45,753 bases of DNA from an uncultured Lachnospiraceae bacterium (GCA_947165025.1 CAMUYQ010000014.1:1-45753); one strand, 5' to 3'; counted from the stretch's first letter, positions 1 through 8,243 are shown. Numbers and translations are program-made. Notes: generated by a model from the letters alone, not told the origin.

Positions 1-713
1 TCACGAATCTGACGTTTTTTATGGGTCAGATCGGAAGTTGGTTTTGCAAGTGAGCTTGCGTTCTGTTTCATAGTGTAAGAATCATATTGATATATAGGTA
101 TTCCGGCTTTTATGGCTGCTTCAAAAACATATTCCGAAGCCGGTCCATATACTATTATACCTGACGGATGGAGTACATCAACCACTATCGCAACCTGGTC
201 TCTGAAAATCTTTCGATTTTCCAACTTATGCGTAAAGCCATGTGAGCCAATTGCTATCAACGTTCCTTTCGGATAGGCTGCCAACGCACCTATTGTCTCA
301 TTATTACCTAGTCTGACATTAGGAATAACCTTTAGCCCTTGCAATCCGTAATAATATGTAATTGCCAAATTATTAAAAATCTGGCTTTTCTGAACAACCA
401 GTGGCATATTATCATACGGACTTGGATCAATTCCAATCACGCAATAATATTTGCGAAGTTTCTCAACATATCCCTGCGGATAATTTAGTATTGGAATAAA
501 TCCACTATCATTACAATAAAATGACATGCCAGATTCTTCCGGTACAGTCACATCCTGTCTTCTGTCCCATTGGAACACATCTTTCGGTGGCTTCTTTGGG
601 ACCATCCATTCTTCAATAATAGGATATCCATCAGGCTTTGTTCTCGCCGCACCTTTTGTTAACTCGGCCTGAAATACATCCCTAATAAAAGGTTTCTTTG
701 GTTTTCTAACCAA
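1..713 (-). CDS. DUF4417 domain protein (C-terminus cut by window edge)
   Basis: I translated the minus strand from a TTG codon at 713-711, which is preceded at good distance by an AGGTGA ribosome binding site; a GTG three codons upstream is an alternative. About 237 codons are visible without a stop, then the frame leaves the window. The segment IGIDPSPYDNMPLVVQKSQ, followed by a YYYGLQGLKVIPNVRLG-like stretch and an IGSHG motif, matches my recollection of DUF4417, a family of unknown function common in phages and integrative elements of Clostridia. No catalytic function can be given. It has its own strong promoter and a leader of about 148 nt with duplicated operator-like sites, unlike the neighbouring operons, and the base composition is AT-richer than lysS. 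It is probably cargo of a mobile element ending near lysS. Confidence 0.75.
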   Translation of the reverse strand, partial: MVRKPKKPFIRDVFQAELTKGAARTKPDGYPIIEEWMVPKKPPKDVFQWDRRQDVTVPEESGMSFYCNDSGFIPILNYPQGYVEKLRKYYCVIGIDPSPYDNMPLVVQKSQIFNNLAITYYYGLQGLKVIPNVRLGNNETIGALAAYPKGTLIAIGSHGFTHKLENRKIFRDQVAIVVDVLHPSGIIVYGPASEYVFEAAIKAGIPIYQYDSYTMKQNASSLAKPTSDLTHKKRQIR

Positions 714-751
714 TTTAATCACCTGCTTTCTTAATATTACAATTGTTAACT

Positions 752-771
752 TGTTCGCTATTTTCTAACAC
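752..771 (-). promoter_or_regulatory. Second operator-like copy O2 in the leader
   Basis: The minus strand reads GTGTTAGAAAATAGCGAACA, which is 19 of 20 identical to O1 and in the same orientation, 95 bp downstream of it and about 38 bp before the start codon. Two same-orientation copies suggest cooperative binding or looping. Between them lie a short direct repeat (GAYTGTAGTT at 804-813 and 823-832) and a GGGA-GAAA-TCCC mini-hairpin (789-800) followed by six Ts on the transcript strand, a possible weak attenuator. Confidence 0.55.
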
Positions 772-844
772 CGGTATAAAAAATATATGGGATTTCTCCC
801 GTAGATTGTAGTTACTTACACAGACTGTAGTTTACTCATGTTTG

Positions 845-867
845 CGTGTTCGCTACTTTCTAACACG
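845..867 (-). promoter_or_regulatory. Dyad operator O1 at the transcription start
   Basis: The minus strand reads CGTGTT-N11-AACACG, a perfect 6-bp dyad. Its core GTGTTAGAAAGTAGCGAACA recurs with one mismatch at 752-771. The position over the predicted start site suggests binding by a dimeric repressor. The regulator is not in the visible sequence. Confidence 0.6.
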
Positions 868-896
868 ATAATACTACCTCATTCATGTTTTGTCAA
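868..896 (-). promoter_or_regulatory. Sigma-A promoter of the DUF4417 gene
   Basis: On the minus strand a perfect -35 TTGACA (896-891) is separated by 17 nt from -10 TATTAT (873-868). Transcription should start near 861, giving a leader of roughly 148 nt before the TTG start at 713. The dyad operator at 845-867 begins directly after the -10 box and so covers the start site, as expected for a repressed promoter. Confidence 0.8.
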
Positions 897-962
897 CAAG
901 ATAATGTGATGATAATTTTTCGGCCACTATATTTTGTGTCATATATACTCTTATTATTAACA

Positions 963-1027
963 AACCCTCCACAAGTCATGTCAAAATACTGATTGTTTTC
1001 ACTGCTTTTGACATTCTCGTGAGGGTT
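963..1027. repeat. Long imperfect inverted repeat
   Basis: Left arm 963-986 (AACCCTC, then ATGTCAAAA) and right arm 1006-1027 (TTTTGACAT, then GTGAGGGTT) are complementary over about 20 positions with a few mismatches and about 19 nt between them. The RNA or DNA hairpin would be substantial. There is no T-tract on either side, so it is not an ordinary terminator. Confidence 0.65.
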
Positions 1028-1043
1028 CGTTTTATAATAGTCA

Positions 1044-1077
1044 AGCCCACTTAAGAATAAGTGGGCTCGTCTACGAG
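1044..1077. repeat. Perfect 10-bp hairpin plus small adjoining hairpin
   Basis: AGCCCACTTA (1044-1053), loop AGAA, TAAGTGGGCT (1058-1067) is a perfect stem. It is followed by CTCGT-CT-ACGAG (1066-1077), which shares two bases. Neither strand has a following T-run, so intrinsic termination is not well supported. Together with 963-1027 it makes a structured segment of about 115 bp downstream of lysS. Confidence 0.6.
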
Positions 1078-1097
1078 TGTATTCTCTTTTATTAAAA

Positions 1098-1119
1098 TTT
1101 GGTCGCAATTTGGTCGCAA
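1098..1119. repeat. Tandem 11-bp direct repeat near lysS 3' end
   Basis: TTTGGTCGCAA occurs twice head to tail (1098-1108 and 1109-1119), followed by TTT. Short tandem repeats just inside an element end resemble arm-type sites of tyrosine integrases. About 25 bp further, next to the lysS stop, CCTTGA-TAAT-TCAAGG (1144-1159) is a small dyad that could be a recombination core. The attachment-site reading is inference. Confidence 0.45.
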
Positions 1120-1167
1120 TTTCCGACCTTGTTACCTCGCAACCCTTGATAATTCAAGGATTATTCC

Positions 1168-2778
1168 TTAAATGGATTTGAGTGTCGGGAACAGCAGCAC
1201 ATCGCGGATGGCGGGGCTGTTGGTCAGAAGCATCGTGAGTCTGTCGATGCCGTAGCCGATGCCGCCTGTGGGAGGCATTCCGATCTCGAGTGCGTTAAGG
1301 AAGTCTTCGTCAGTGTGGTTTGCTTCCTCGTCGCCCGCTGCCGCAGCGGCATCCTGGGCTTTGAAACGCTCTCTCTGGTCGATCGGATCGTTCAGCTCCG
1401 AATATGCGTTGCACATTTCCCATGTATTGATGAACAGCTCGAATCTCTCAACGAGATCGGGTCTGTCGGGTTTTCTCTTTGTAAGAGGTGATATCTCAAC
1501 GGGATGATCCATTACGAATGTGGGCTGGATCAGCTTCTCTTCAACATATTCCTCGAAGAAAAGACTGATGATGTCGCCCTTCTGGTGATAAGGCTCGTAG
1601 TGGATGTCCTTCTCATCGGCAAGCTTCTTTGCAGCTGCCGTGTCGGGTATCTCGTCAAAGTCGATCCCCGTGTATTTCTTGATCGCATCGATCATTGTGA
1701 TGCGCTCGAAAGGCTTCTCAAAATCAAGCTCGATGTCGCCGTATTTGAACTTCGTAGTACCGAGCACTTCCTGTGCCACATAACGGAACATGTTCTCGGT
1801 AAGATCCATCATGCCGTTGTAATCGGTATATGCCTGGTACAGTTCCATGAGCGTGAACTCGGGATTGTGTCTCGTATCAAGTCCCTCGTTCCTGAACACG
1901 CGGCCGATCTCGTACACTCTCTCCAGTCCGCCGACAATAAGTCTCTTTAAGTAGAGTTCGAGTGAGATACGAAGATTCAGGTCCTCATCAAGCGCGTTAA
2001 AATGTGTCATGAACGGACGTGCTGCAGCTCCGCCCGCATTTGCAACGAGCATCGGAGTCTCAACTTCCATAAAGCCCTGTCCGTCAAGATATTTACGTAT
2101 CGTTGAAATGATCTTCGATCTCTTGATGAACGTATCCCTTGAAGTGTCATTCATGATAAGGTCAACGTATCTCTGACGGTAACGAAGATCTGTGTTTGTC
2201 AGTCCGTGGAACTTCTCCGGAAGAGGCTGGAGGTTCTTGGACAGAAGGATGACCGATGACGCATGGATGGAAACCTCTCCCATCTGCGTTCTGAACATGT
2301 ATCCCTTTACGCCGACGATATCGCCCGGCTCAAACTTCTTGAAATCGGCATACGCTTCCTCGCCGAGAGAATCCCTCGACACGTATACCTGTGAATTGCC
2401 TTTCAGATCGGAAACGTTGATAAAGGAAGCCTTGCCCATCACGCGCTTAAGCATGATACGTCCGGCAATGCTCACATTTATCGGAGAAGCGTCCATAACA
2501 GCACGCTTTGCTTCATAGTCCTGCTTCAGGAGTGCCTTCTTCTCTTCCTCGGGAAGGCTCTCATCAACGACAACATCCTTGTGGTCCGCAAGAAGCTTCT
2601 TCTCAAGCTCCTCGTATGCGGCCTTTGCATCTGCTGTATGATCGGTCTGATCATACTTCGTGATGACAAAAGGATCCTTGCCCGCTGCCTGCAGGTTCGC
2701 AAGCTTTTCTCTCTTATTCTTCAGTATCTGGTTAAGGTCGGGCTCCTGTCCGCCTTTATTCTGATCGTTGTTTCCCAT
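1168..2778 (-). CDS. lysS: Lysyl-tRNA synthetase, class II
   Basis: This enzyme charges tRNA-Lys with lysine in the cytoplasm. The 536-residue product has an N-terminal OB-fold anticodon-binding domain (INVSIAGRIMLKRVMGKASF region), class II motif 2 (RVFRNEGLDTRHNPEFT) and a C-terminal motif 3 (GIGYGIDRLTMLLTN). It is longer than the usual ~500 residues. The extra length is a charged insertion of about 35 residues before the OB-fold (around residues 65-100, VVVDESLPEEEKK), perhaps a lineage feature. The ATG overlaps the greA stop by one base (TAATG), so the two genes are translationally coupled and share the greA promoter. There is no convincing terminator after the stop; the DNA beyond looks like an inserted element. 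Confidence 0.97.
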   Translation of the reverse strand: MGNNDQNKGGQEPDLNQILKNKREKLANLQAAGKDPFVITKYDQTDHTADAKAAYEELEKKLLADHKDVVVDESLPEEEKKALLKQDYEAKRAVMDASPINVSIAGRIMLKRVMGKASFINVSDLKGNSQVYVSRDSLGEEAYADFKKFEPGDIVGVKGYMFRTQMGEVSIHASSVILLSKNLQPLPEKFHGLTNTDLRYRQRYVDLIMNDTSRDTFIKRSKIISTIRKYLDGQGFMEVETPMLVANAGGAAARPFMTHFNALDEDLNLRISLELYLKRLIVGGLERVYEIGRVFRNEGLDTRHNPEFTLMELYQAYTDYNGMMDLTENMFRYVAQEVLGTTKFKYGDIELDFEKPFERITMIDAIKKYTGIDFDEIPDTAAAKKLADEKDIHYEPYHQKGDIISLFFEEYVEEKLIQPTFVMDHPVEISPLTKRKPDRPDLVERFELFINTWEMCNAYSELNDPIDQRERFKAQDAAAAAGDEEANHTDEDFLNALEIGMPPTGGIGYGIDRLTMLLTNSPAIRDVLLFPTLKSI

Positions 2779-3377
2779 TACTTATCGGCTTTCTTCTTTG
2801 TTGTCTTCTTTGCAGGTTTTTCTTCCTTAGCGGCAGCCTTTGCAGTTGTCTTTGCAGGTGCCTTCTCTTCCGTCTTCTTGGTGTTCTTCTTTGCTCCTGC
2901 CGGCTTTTCAACCTTAAGGATCTTGTACTTGATCTCACCTGAAGGAGTATCAACGCTGATGGTTGCGCCCTTCTTTGCTCCGATGAGCTTCTTGCCGACC
3001 GGTGACTCGTTTGAGATCTTGTGGTTCAGGCTGTCAACCTCTGTAGATCCGACGATCTTGTAAACGACTTCTTCATCATATTCAATGTCAAGGAGTGTTA
3101 CCGTGCTTCCGAGTCCTACGGAATCCTTTGCAACATCCTCTTCAAGATAAACTTCAGCATTCTTCAGGATCGCTTCTATCTCTTCAATACGAAGTTCGTT
3201 ATCCCTCTGCTCTTCCTTGGCTGCATCGTATTCGGCATTCTCTGAAAGATCTCCCTGCTCACGTGCTTCCTTTATTTTCTGAGCTATCTGAGCCCTTATG
3301 ACCTCTTTTCTTTCATCGCGCTCAGCCTCGAGTTCGCGAAGCTTTTCATAAGACATCAGATTCTTTTTTTCTTCCAT
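2778..3377 (-). CDS. greA: Transcription elongation factor GreA with basic tail
   Basis: GreA rescues backtracked RNA polymerase by stimulating transcript cleavage. The N-terminal coiled coil carries the family signature GDLSENAEYDAAKEEQ with the acidic tip (D, E), and the C-terminal FKBP-like domain ends near residue 157 (PVGKKLIGAKKG, then GEIKYKILKV). I place the start at 3377 (MEEKKNLMSYEKL), preceded by a GGAAGGGATGGG-type site, because longer forms add an unconserved hydrophobic stretch and would include the promoter. The product is 199 residues. The last ~42 residues are a Lys/Ala/Thr-rich tail (AKKNTKKTEEKAPAKTTAKA, then KKTTKKKADK) not present in standard GreA. The gene heads a greA-lysS unit. 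Confidence 0.95.
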   Translation of the reverse strand: MEEKKNLMSYEKLRELEAERDERKEVIRAQIAQKIKEAREQGDLSENAEYDAAKEEQRDNELRIEEIEAILKNAEVYLEEDVAKDSVGLGSTVTLLDIEYDEEVVYKIVGSTEVDSLNHKISNESPVGKKLIGAKKGATISVDTPSGEIKYKILKVEKPAGAKKNTKKTEEKAPAKTTAKAAAKEEKPAKKTTKKKADK

Positions 3378-3432
3378 TGTAAAACCCATCCCTTCCAAAA
3401 TTATTAAGGATATACTCCAAAACAATAAACGA

Positions 3433-3461
3433 ATTATATCGCAAGGACTACGTTGCGTCAA
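3433..3461 (-). promoter_or_regulatory. Promoter of greA-lysS
   Basis: On the minus strand TTGACG (3461-3456), 17 nt, TATAAT (3438-3433). It lies at the very end of dus and just after it, about 55 bp before the chosen greA start, making greA-lysS a separate transcription unit from the upstream coaX-dus operon. Confidence 0.8.
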
Positions 3462-4435
3462 CAGACATTATCACCGCTGCTTCGCAGAAAATCATCCATC
3501 AGGCGTTTAAGGTCATCCAGTGACTCTGCTTCGTTAAGCCTGCCGCGAAACTGTGACGATCGCGGGTAGCCTTTCGTATACCATGCGGCGTGTTTTCGCA
3601 TCTCGCGTGAGCCTATATATTCGCCCTTGCATTCGATGAGCATCTTCGCATGACGAAGTATCATCTTTGCAACTTCTTCTCTTGAAGGCTTCTGCCACTT
3701 TCTTCCTTCGGATCTTTCCGACAGTTCTTTAAATATCCACGGATTGCCCTGCGCGGCGCGCCCTATCATCACGGCATCGCATCCGGTCTCAGCAAGCATT
3801 GCCTCTGCAGTTTCGTATGATACGACATCTCCGTTTCCTATGACCGGTATCGATACGGCTTCCTTAACCTGCCTGATGATATCCCAGTCCGCTTTTCCCG
3901 AATAGTACTGCTGTCTCGTCCTGCCGTGCACACATACTGCGGCGGCACCGCTGTCCTGCGCGATCTTAGCCATCTCGACAGCATTTATGTGATCATCGTC
4001 AAATCCTTTTCTGATCTTGACGGTAACGGGCTTTTTGACTGATGAGGAAACGGCGCTTATGATTTTCGCCGCAAGGCGCGGATCCTTCATGAGAGCGCTT
4101 CCTTCACCGTTGTTAACTACCTTCGGAACCGGACAGCCCATGTTGATGTCAAGGATCGAGAAGGGCCTGTTCTCGATCTTGGCGGCCATCTGCGCCATGA
4201 TATCGGGATCGGATCCGAACAGCTGAAGCGATACGATGCCCTCGGCGGGGTCGATCCTCATCATCTCCTCGGTCTCCCTGTTCTTGTAGTAGATGGCCTT
4301 GGCGCTTATCATCTCCATGCACGTCATGCCCGCGCCTGACTCGTGGCACAGCAAGCGAAATGGCAGGTCACTTACCCCTGCCATTGGTGCCAGTATCCAT
4401 TTATTCGGAAGGTCGACATTACCTATTTTTGGCAT
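3458..4435 (-). CDS. dus: tRNA-dihydrouridine synthase (DusB-like)
   Basis: This flavoenzyme reduces uridines to dihydrouridine in the tRNA D-loop using NAD(P)H. The 325-residue product shows the FMN-binding TIM-barrel start ([16 protein letters not shown]), the conserved cysteine general acid in [19 protein letters not shown], and the phosphate-binding segments [23 protein letters not shown] and [13 protein letters not shown]. The short C-terminal helical domain is present. Length and motifs fit the DusB group. Its start codon lies inside the end of coaX (17-bp overlap), so it is translated from the same mRNA as coaX. Confidence 0.95.
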   Translation of the reverse strand: MPKIGNVDLPNKWILAPMAGVSDLPFRLLCHESGAGMTCMEMISAKAIYYKNRETEEMMRIDPAEGIVSLQLFGSDPDIMAQMAAKIENRPFSILDINMGCPVPKVVNNGEGSALMKDPRLAAKIISAVSSSVKKPVTVKIRKGFDDDHINAVEMAKIAQDSGAAAVCVHGRTRQQYYSGKADWDIIRQVKEAVSIPVIGNGDVVSYETAEAMLAETGCDAVMIGRAAQGNPWIFKELSERSEGRKWQKPSREEVAKMILRHAKMLIECKGEYIGSREMRKHAAWYTKGYPRSSQFRGRLNEAESLDDLKRLMDDFLRSSGDNVC

Positions 4436-5186
4436 ATATCAGTCTCAGTCCTTCAAGAGTCAGGTCACTGTTGTATTCGTCTATCATATCGGTCTCGTTG
4501 CTGATAAGACGTCCGAGACCGCCCGTTGCAACAACCTTGAGCTTGTCATATCCGGTCTCTTTCTTCACCTGTTTGATGATGTATTCGGTCTGTCCGATCT
4601 GGCCGTACATTAGGCCTGCCTGCATCGACCAGATAGTATCGTTTGCAAGTATCGACTTTGGCATTTCTATCTCGATCTCGGGAAGCTTTGCGGTTCCCGT
4701 CCAGAGTGCCTCGGCGCTTATCTTTACGCCCGGTGCCGTGATACCGACGGTGAATCTTCCATCCCCGGTCACAAGATCGTATGTCGTTGCCGTTCCGAAA
4801 TCAAGAACGAGGATCGGGCCGCCGTATATCTCATATGCGGCAACCGCATCGACTATCCTGTCCGGGCCGATCTCCTTTGGATTGGGAGTGTCGATCCTGA
4901 TACCGGTCTTGATGCCGGGGCCGACTACGAGCGGCTTGATATCAAGGTATTTCCTGATGCTTGCCGTGAGTGAATGCATGATATTGGGCACAACGGATGC
5001 GATGATAACGCCGTCTATGTCAGACAGCTCCACGCCGTTTCTGCCGGCAAGCTCACATATCTCGCTTCCGAATTCATCCGAAGTCCTCGGAGTCTTGCTC
5101 ATCATGCGAAATGTACATGAAAGCTTTTCGCCGTCATATACACCGCAGGTTATATTGGTATTTCCGACATCAAGTACTAATAACAT
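4419..5186 (-). CDS. coaX: Type III pantothenate kinase
   Basis: This enzyme phosphorylates pantothenate in the first step of coenzyme A synthesis. The ASKHA-fold motifs are clear: [14 protein letters not shown] at the N-terminus, [22 protein letters not shown] in the middle, [11 protein letters not shown], and [11 protein letters not shown] near the C-terminus. I choose ATG 5186-5184 because GGAGAG lies five bases upstream and the protein then begins [11 protein letters not shown], the family standard, giving 255 residues. The end overlaps dus by 17 bp. The gene starts 10 bp after the DUF6145 stop. Confidence 0.96.
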   Translation of the reverse strand: MLLVLDVGNTNITCGVYDGEKLSCTFRMMSKTPRTSDEFGSEICELAGRNGVELSDIDGVIIASVVPNIMHSLTASIRKYLDIKPLVVGPGIKTGIRIDTPNPKEIGPDRIVDAVAAYEIYGGPILVLDFGTATTYDLVTGDGRFTVGITAPGVKISAEALWTGTAKLPEIEIEMPKSILANDTIWSMQAGLMYGQIGQTEYIIKQVKKETGYDKLKVVATGGLGRLISNETDMIDEYNSDLTLEGLRLIYAKNR

Positions 5187-5196
5187 TTTCTCTCCT

Positions 5197-5550
5197 TTAT
5201 CTGTCCTCTGATACAAGACCGTCTATCGGCTCATTAAGGACAAACGCCTTATAAAAAAGTTCCAGGTTTTCAAACAGTTCCTCTTTGTGCTTTCTTACCT
5301 CTTTGACCATAAGGCCGGCACCGATCTCGTCATACAGAAGGTCACCCTCATCCGCATCGGTGATCAGGATAACGCTGCCGTCATCGTCAAATCCGATCAT
5401 GAACGAGCCGCCCACTTCTTCGGTAAACAGCACGCACATTATATGAAGTTCATCCTTTATCGAATCAGGAAGCTTGTTAAATGCTTCGTTGAAATAGTAT
5501 TTCTGCTCATAGGAGTTCGCCCCGCACAGAATGATCTTCGAAGTATCCAT
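5197..5550 (-). CDS. DUF6145-like small conserved protein
   Basis: A 117-residue acidic cytoplasmic protein of unknown function. The sequence [16 protein letters not shown], followed by [22 protein letters not shown] and [13 protein letters not shown], fits what I recall of DUF6145, a family seen mainly in Lachnospiraceae. The start at 5550 is set by a strong GGAGGTG site and by a one-base overlap (TGATG) with the stop of the upstream membrane gene. It sits between a small membrane protein and coaX. No catalytic motif is visible. Confidence 0.8.
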   Translation of the reverse strand: MDTSKIILCGANSYEQKYYFNEAFNKLPDSIKDELHIMCVLFTEEVGGSFMIGFDDDGSVILITDADEGDLLYDEIGAGLMVKEVRKHKEELFENLELFYKAFVLNEPIDGLVSEDR

Positions 5551-5849
5551 CAGGCACCTCCGATAAGCGAATAAAGGCATATGGAAGTCACTGCGGCAAA
5601 CGCAAGAGCTAAGAAGGCGAATACCCATCCGTTCTTCGATCCGCGCTTGAAGCACTTATATGAATTAAGTGCGAGTATGAGTGTCGCGCATGCGAACATT
5701 ATCGTATACAGAAGGTCCGTCGCACCCATCGTCAGCGATATTATGCTGCAGAAAATGATCATTAACGACAGAAACAGATCCGTAACGCTGACAAGAAAGA
5801 ACTCTCTCTTTGCAAGTGTTTTCAGATAGTCCAGAATCTCAGTGTTCAT
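5550..5849 (-). CDS. Small three-helix membrane protein, unknown
   Basis: A 99-residue protein I do not recognise. After a short N-terminal amphipathic segment (LDYLKTLAKREF) it has three hydrophobic stretches (roughly residues 18-40, 45-62 and 74-95), with the basic loop KCFKRGSKNG between the second and third. The gene is 7 bp downstream of argF and overlaps the next gene by one base, so it is co-translated with the DUF6145 protein. That suggests, but does not show, a joint role at the membrane. Confidence 0.75.
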   Translation of the reverse strand: MNTEILDYLKTLAKREFFLVSVTDLFLSLMIIFCSIISLTMGATDLLYTIMFACATLILALNSYKCFKRGSKNGWVFAFLALAFAAVTSICLYSLIGGA

Positions 5850-5856
5850 CGTATCC

Positions 5857-6843
5857 TCATCCCAAAGTAGCTGCCATCACGGCCTTTATCGTATGCATAC
5901 GATTTTCGGCCTCATCAAACACGACGTCGGCATACTTCTGGAATACCTCATCGGTAACTTCCATGTCGGCGATGCCGAACCTCTCGCCCATCTCGCGTCC
6001 GATAACTGTCTTGCGGTCGTGGAATGCGGGCAGGCAATGAAGGAAGATCGCATCCGGTTTTGCATGCTTCATCAGATCCATTGTGACCTTGTAAGGTGTA
6101 AGGTCGCGGATCCTCTCCTCCCATACTTCGTCGGGCTCACCCATCGATACCCATACGTCTGTATAGACTATATCAGCCCCTTCAACGGCCTTGTAAGGAT
6201 CTTCCTCAAACGTGATCGATCCGCCGGATATCTTTGCAAATTCCTCACACTCTTTGACAAGAGCGGCATTCGGGAAATACTTGCGGCATGTTCCGGCAAC
6301 AAAATGCATACCCATCTTGGTGCAGGCGATCATGAGAGAATTACCCATGTTGTAGCGCGCATCACCCATGTATACGAGCTTGCGGCCTTCGATCGTGCCA
6401 AGGTGCTCCCTTATCGTCAGAAGATCTGCCAGCATCTGTGTCGGATGATACTCGTTCGTCAGTCCGTTCCATACCGGAACAGGAGCGTACTTTGCAAGCT
6501 CTTCCACAATAGACTGCGCATATCCGCGGTACTCGATACCGTCATACATTCTTCCGAGAACACAAGCCGTGTCGGCAATGCTCTCTTTCTTTCCTATCTG
6601 TGAGGCCATCGGATCAAGGAACGTCGTCCCCATTCCCATGTCATGGGCCGCAACCTCAAATGAGCACCTTGTTCTCGTGCTCGTTTTTTCAAATATAAGG
6701 GCAACGTTCTTACCCGGATACTGCCTGTCGAATATTCCCTTTTTTTTCTTTTCCTTAAGCTCGGCGGCAAGATCGAGGAATTCTTCGATCTCCTCCTTCG
6801 TAAAATCCTTAAGCGTCAGAAAATCACGTCCCTTTAAGCTCAT
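5857..6843 (-). CDS. argF: Ornithine carbamoyltransferase
   Basis: It makes citrulline from ornithine and carbamoyl phosphate in arginine synthesis (the reverse acts in arginine fermentation). The carbamoyl-phosphate loop [16 protein letters not shown], the middle [11 protein letters not shown] and the ornithine-side HCLPAFHD are all present, and the length (328 residues) is normal. I prefer ATG 6843 ([11 protein letters not shown]) because GGAAG lies six bases upstream; an in-frame ATG at 6849 overlaps the nfeD stop as ATGA and is the alternative. No other arg genes are nearby, so it is an isolated gene in a mixed operon and the physiological direction cannot be told. Confidence 0.95.
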   Translation of the reverse strand: MSLKGRDFLTLKDFTKEEIEEFLDLAAELKEKKKKGIFDRQYPGKNVALIFEKTSTRTRCSFEVAAHDMGMGTTFLDPMASQIGKKESIADTACVLGRMYDGIEYRGYAQSIVEELAKYAPVPVWNGLTNEYHPTQMLADLLTIREHLGTIEGRKLVYMGDARYNMGNSLMIACTKMGMHFVAGTCRKYFPNAALVKECEEFAKISGGSITFEEDPYKAVEGADIVYTDVWVSMGEPDEVWEERIRDLTPYKVTMDLMKHAKPDAIFLHCLPAFHDRKTVIGREMGERFGIADMEVTDEVFQKYADVVFDEAENRMHTIKAVMAATLG

Positions 6844-6845
6844 TC

Positions 6846-7289
6846 TCATCTTCCTTTCACACGTTTATAATCAACATATGCGACGTCACCGCGCATGTTT
6901 ATAACTGTTACGACTTCACCTTCGGGTATGACGGCATTAGGTCTGTTGCTCCTGGCCTCCCAGTTTCTGCCGCCTATCCTGACTACGCCCGATCTTGTTG
7001 CGTTATCGATCTTACATGTTACGATCGCATCGCATCCTTCAAGTTCCATCAGCTCCTTTTCGCGCCGCGCTCTCATCACGTACTTCATACCGATTGGTCT
7101 TACATATATGAACAGCACCAGAGCGACTGCAACTGCAGCTGCGATCTGCCAGATGTCCTTTACCTCGAAAAAATTTGTGACAAGGCCCGCCAGTGCGCCT
7201 GCCGCACCGCACGCACCTATCAGCTCGATCCTGATGAACTCGATCACGAGACATATGATCAGTATGATCAGCCATATCTTCGGTGTCAT
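6846..7289 (-). CDS. NfeD-family membrane protein
   Basis: A 147-residue protein with two to three N-terminal transmembrane segments ([14 protein letters not shown], a small-residue-rich [13 protein letters not shown] helix, and [14 protein letters not shown]). A C-terminal OB-fold-like domain follows ([44 protein letters not shown]), typical of short NfeD proteins, which often partner with SPFH/flotillin proteins. No SPFH gene is adjacent. GGAG precedes the ATG. It begins 15 bp after the fucosyltransferase stop and may be transcribed from the glycan operon. Confidence 0.85.
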   Translation of the reverse strand: MTPKIWLIILIICLVIEFIRIELIGACGAAGALAGLVTNFFEVKDIWQIAAAVAVALVLFIYVRPIGMKYVMRARREKELMELEGCDAIVTCKIDNATRSGVVRIGGRNWEARSNRPNAVIPEGEVVTVINMRGDVAYVDYKRVKGR

Positions 7290-7304
7290 GATCGTCTCCG
7301 AAAT

Positions 7305-8243
7305 CTAAACCCTTATCCAGCCCGGAAGAAGTCGCATCTGCGTATCCTCATCCGTCATGTATTTGTCCGGATAAACCGTTATGTGCTCATTGTTCTCGTT
7401 AAGTATCGAAGCCCACTGGGAAAATGTCGAATTCGCGATGATATTGGCTTTGCATTTCGTCATCAGCTGCATATCCCTGAAGCTGTCGTTACCCCTGTTT
7501 ATATCAACGACCGTCTTATCTTCAAGCCATGAGAACTCCTGTCTTACAAAGTCTGCATCTTCCGAGAAGATGTAAAACTTCGGATCCTTAATGTGCTCCC
7601 TGACCTTCTCAACAGCCGGTCTGTAATACTCCTGTCCGAGAAGGAGAAACTGTCCCGAATACGTTTCCGAGAGATAATCGCCGCGCCTTACGTGTATTGA
7701 TACGCTGTTCTCGTTCTTCATCTTATCGGCGATCCCGGCATTCTCGCCTGTCAGCGGTGGGAACTTAAGTTCCTTCTTCAAGCGGTCTATCCTGTCCCTG
7801 TAGTAGACTTCCTCGGTGAAATATCCAAATATGTAATGATTTTTGGAGACATCCAGATTACAGAAAACATCAAACGGTGTTTTCTTCGTCAGCTGATCGT
7901 AAGTGATGCCCGCCTTCTCGCACTTTCCTGCCTCGCGAAGCTTCCTGTTAACGGGCCCGAGAAGAAACTTCACACCCCTTGCAAAAGGTCCGCGAAACGG
8001 CGTTGCGATCTGTCCGGATACTTTGTAGATATCGGAAACGGAAGCCTCCTCGAATGAGAAAGCACTTCCCTCTACATTTTCAAAAATGCGCCGAAGTTCA
8101 AACCCGTGATGCTCGTCATCCGTATAAAACCATCTTGTATCGGCCAGTACCTTTGTGTCCGGATACCGCGTTTTCAGAAAACTGTACAGATTGTACTGGA
8201 ACATCTGGTTACCGAGACCCGACGTAAACCTGACTATTATCAC
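7305..8243 (-). CDS. GT11 alpha-1,2-fucosyltransferase-like enzyme
   Basis: A 312-residue glycosyltransferase of family GT11, which transfers fucose from GDP-fucose, usually in alpha-1,2 linkage. It begins with the family hallmark VRFTSGLGNQMFQYNLY and contains SIHVRRGDYL, the HxRRGDY donor-phosphate motif, plus SEDADFVRQEF and ANSTFSQWASILN near the end. It is the last gene of the glycan cassette and overlaps the aminotransferase gene by four bases (ATGA). No GDP-fucose synthesis genes are in the window. The acceptor cannot be predicted. Confidence 0.92.
   Translation of the reverse strand: MIIVRFTSGLGNQMFQYNLYSFLKTRYPDTKVLADTRWFYTDDEHHGFELRRIFENVEGSAFSFEEASVSDIYKVSGQIATPFRGPFARGVKFLLGPVNRKLREAGKCEKAGITYDQLTKKTPFDVFCNLDVSKNHYIFGYFTEEVYYRDRIDRLKKELKFPPLTGENAGIADKMKNENSVSIHVRRGDYLSETYSGQFLLLGQEYYRPAVEKVREHIKDPKFYIFSEDADFVRQEFSWLEDKTVVDINRGNDSFRDMQLMTKCKANIIANSTFSQWASILNENNEHITVYPDKYMTDEDTQMRLLPGWIRV

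Noticed and set aside
1044-1067. Intrinsic terminator of lysS
   Set aside because: The stem is perfect but is not followed by a T-run on either strand and lies about 100 bp beyond the stop, in likely foreign DNA.
893-1108. 71-codon open frame on the minus strand as a small gene
   Set aside because: It runs through the inverted repeats, has no clear ribosome binding site, and its sequence is explained by the hairpins. It is treated as non-coding structured DNA unless conservation shows otherwise.
4360-5211. Long plus-strand open frame (283 codons) opposite coaX
   Set aside because: It is an antisense shadow of coaX and of the start of dus, both with strong family motifs; its own translation is low-complexity Ser/Pro/Ile-rich without recognisable domains.
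5842-6603. Plus-strand open frame of 253 codons opposite argF
   Set aside because: It is an antisense shadow of a clear ornithine carbamoyltransferase and matches no family I recognise.
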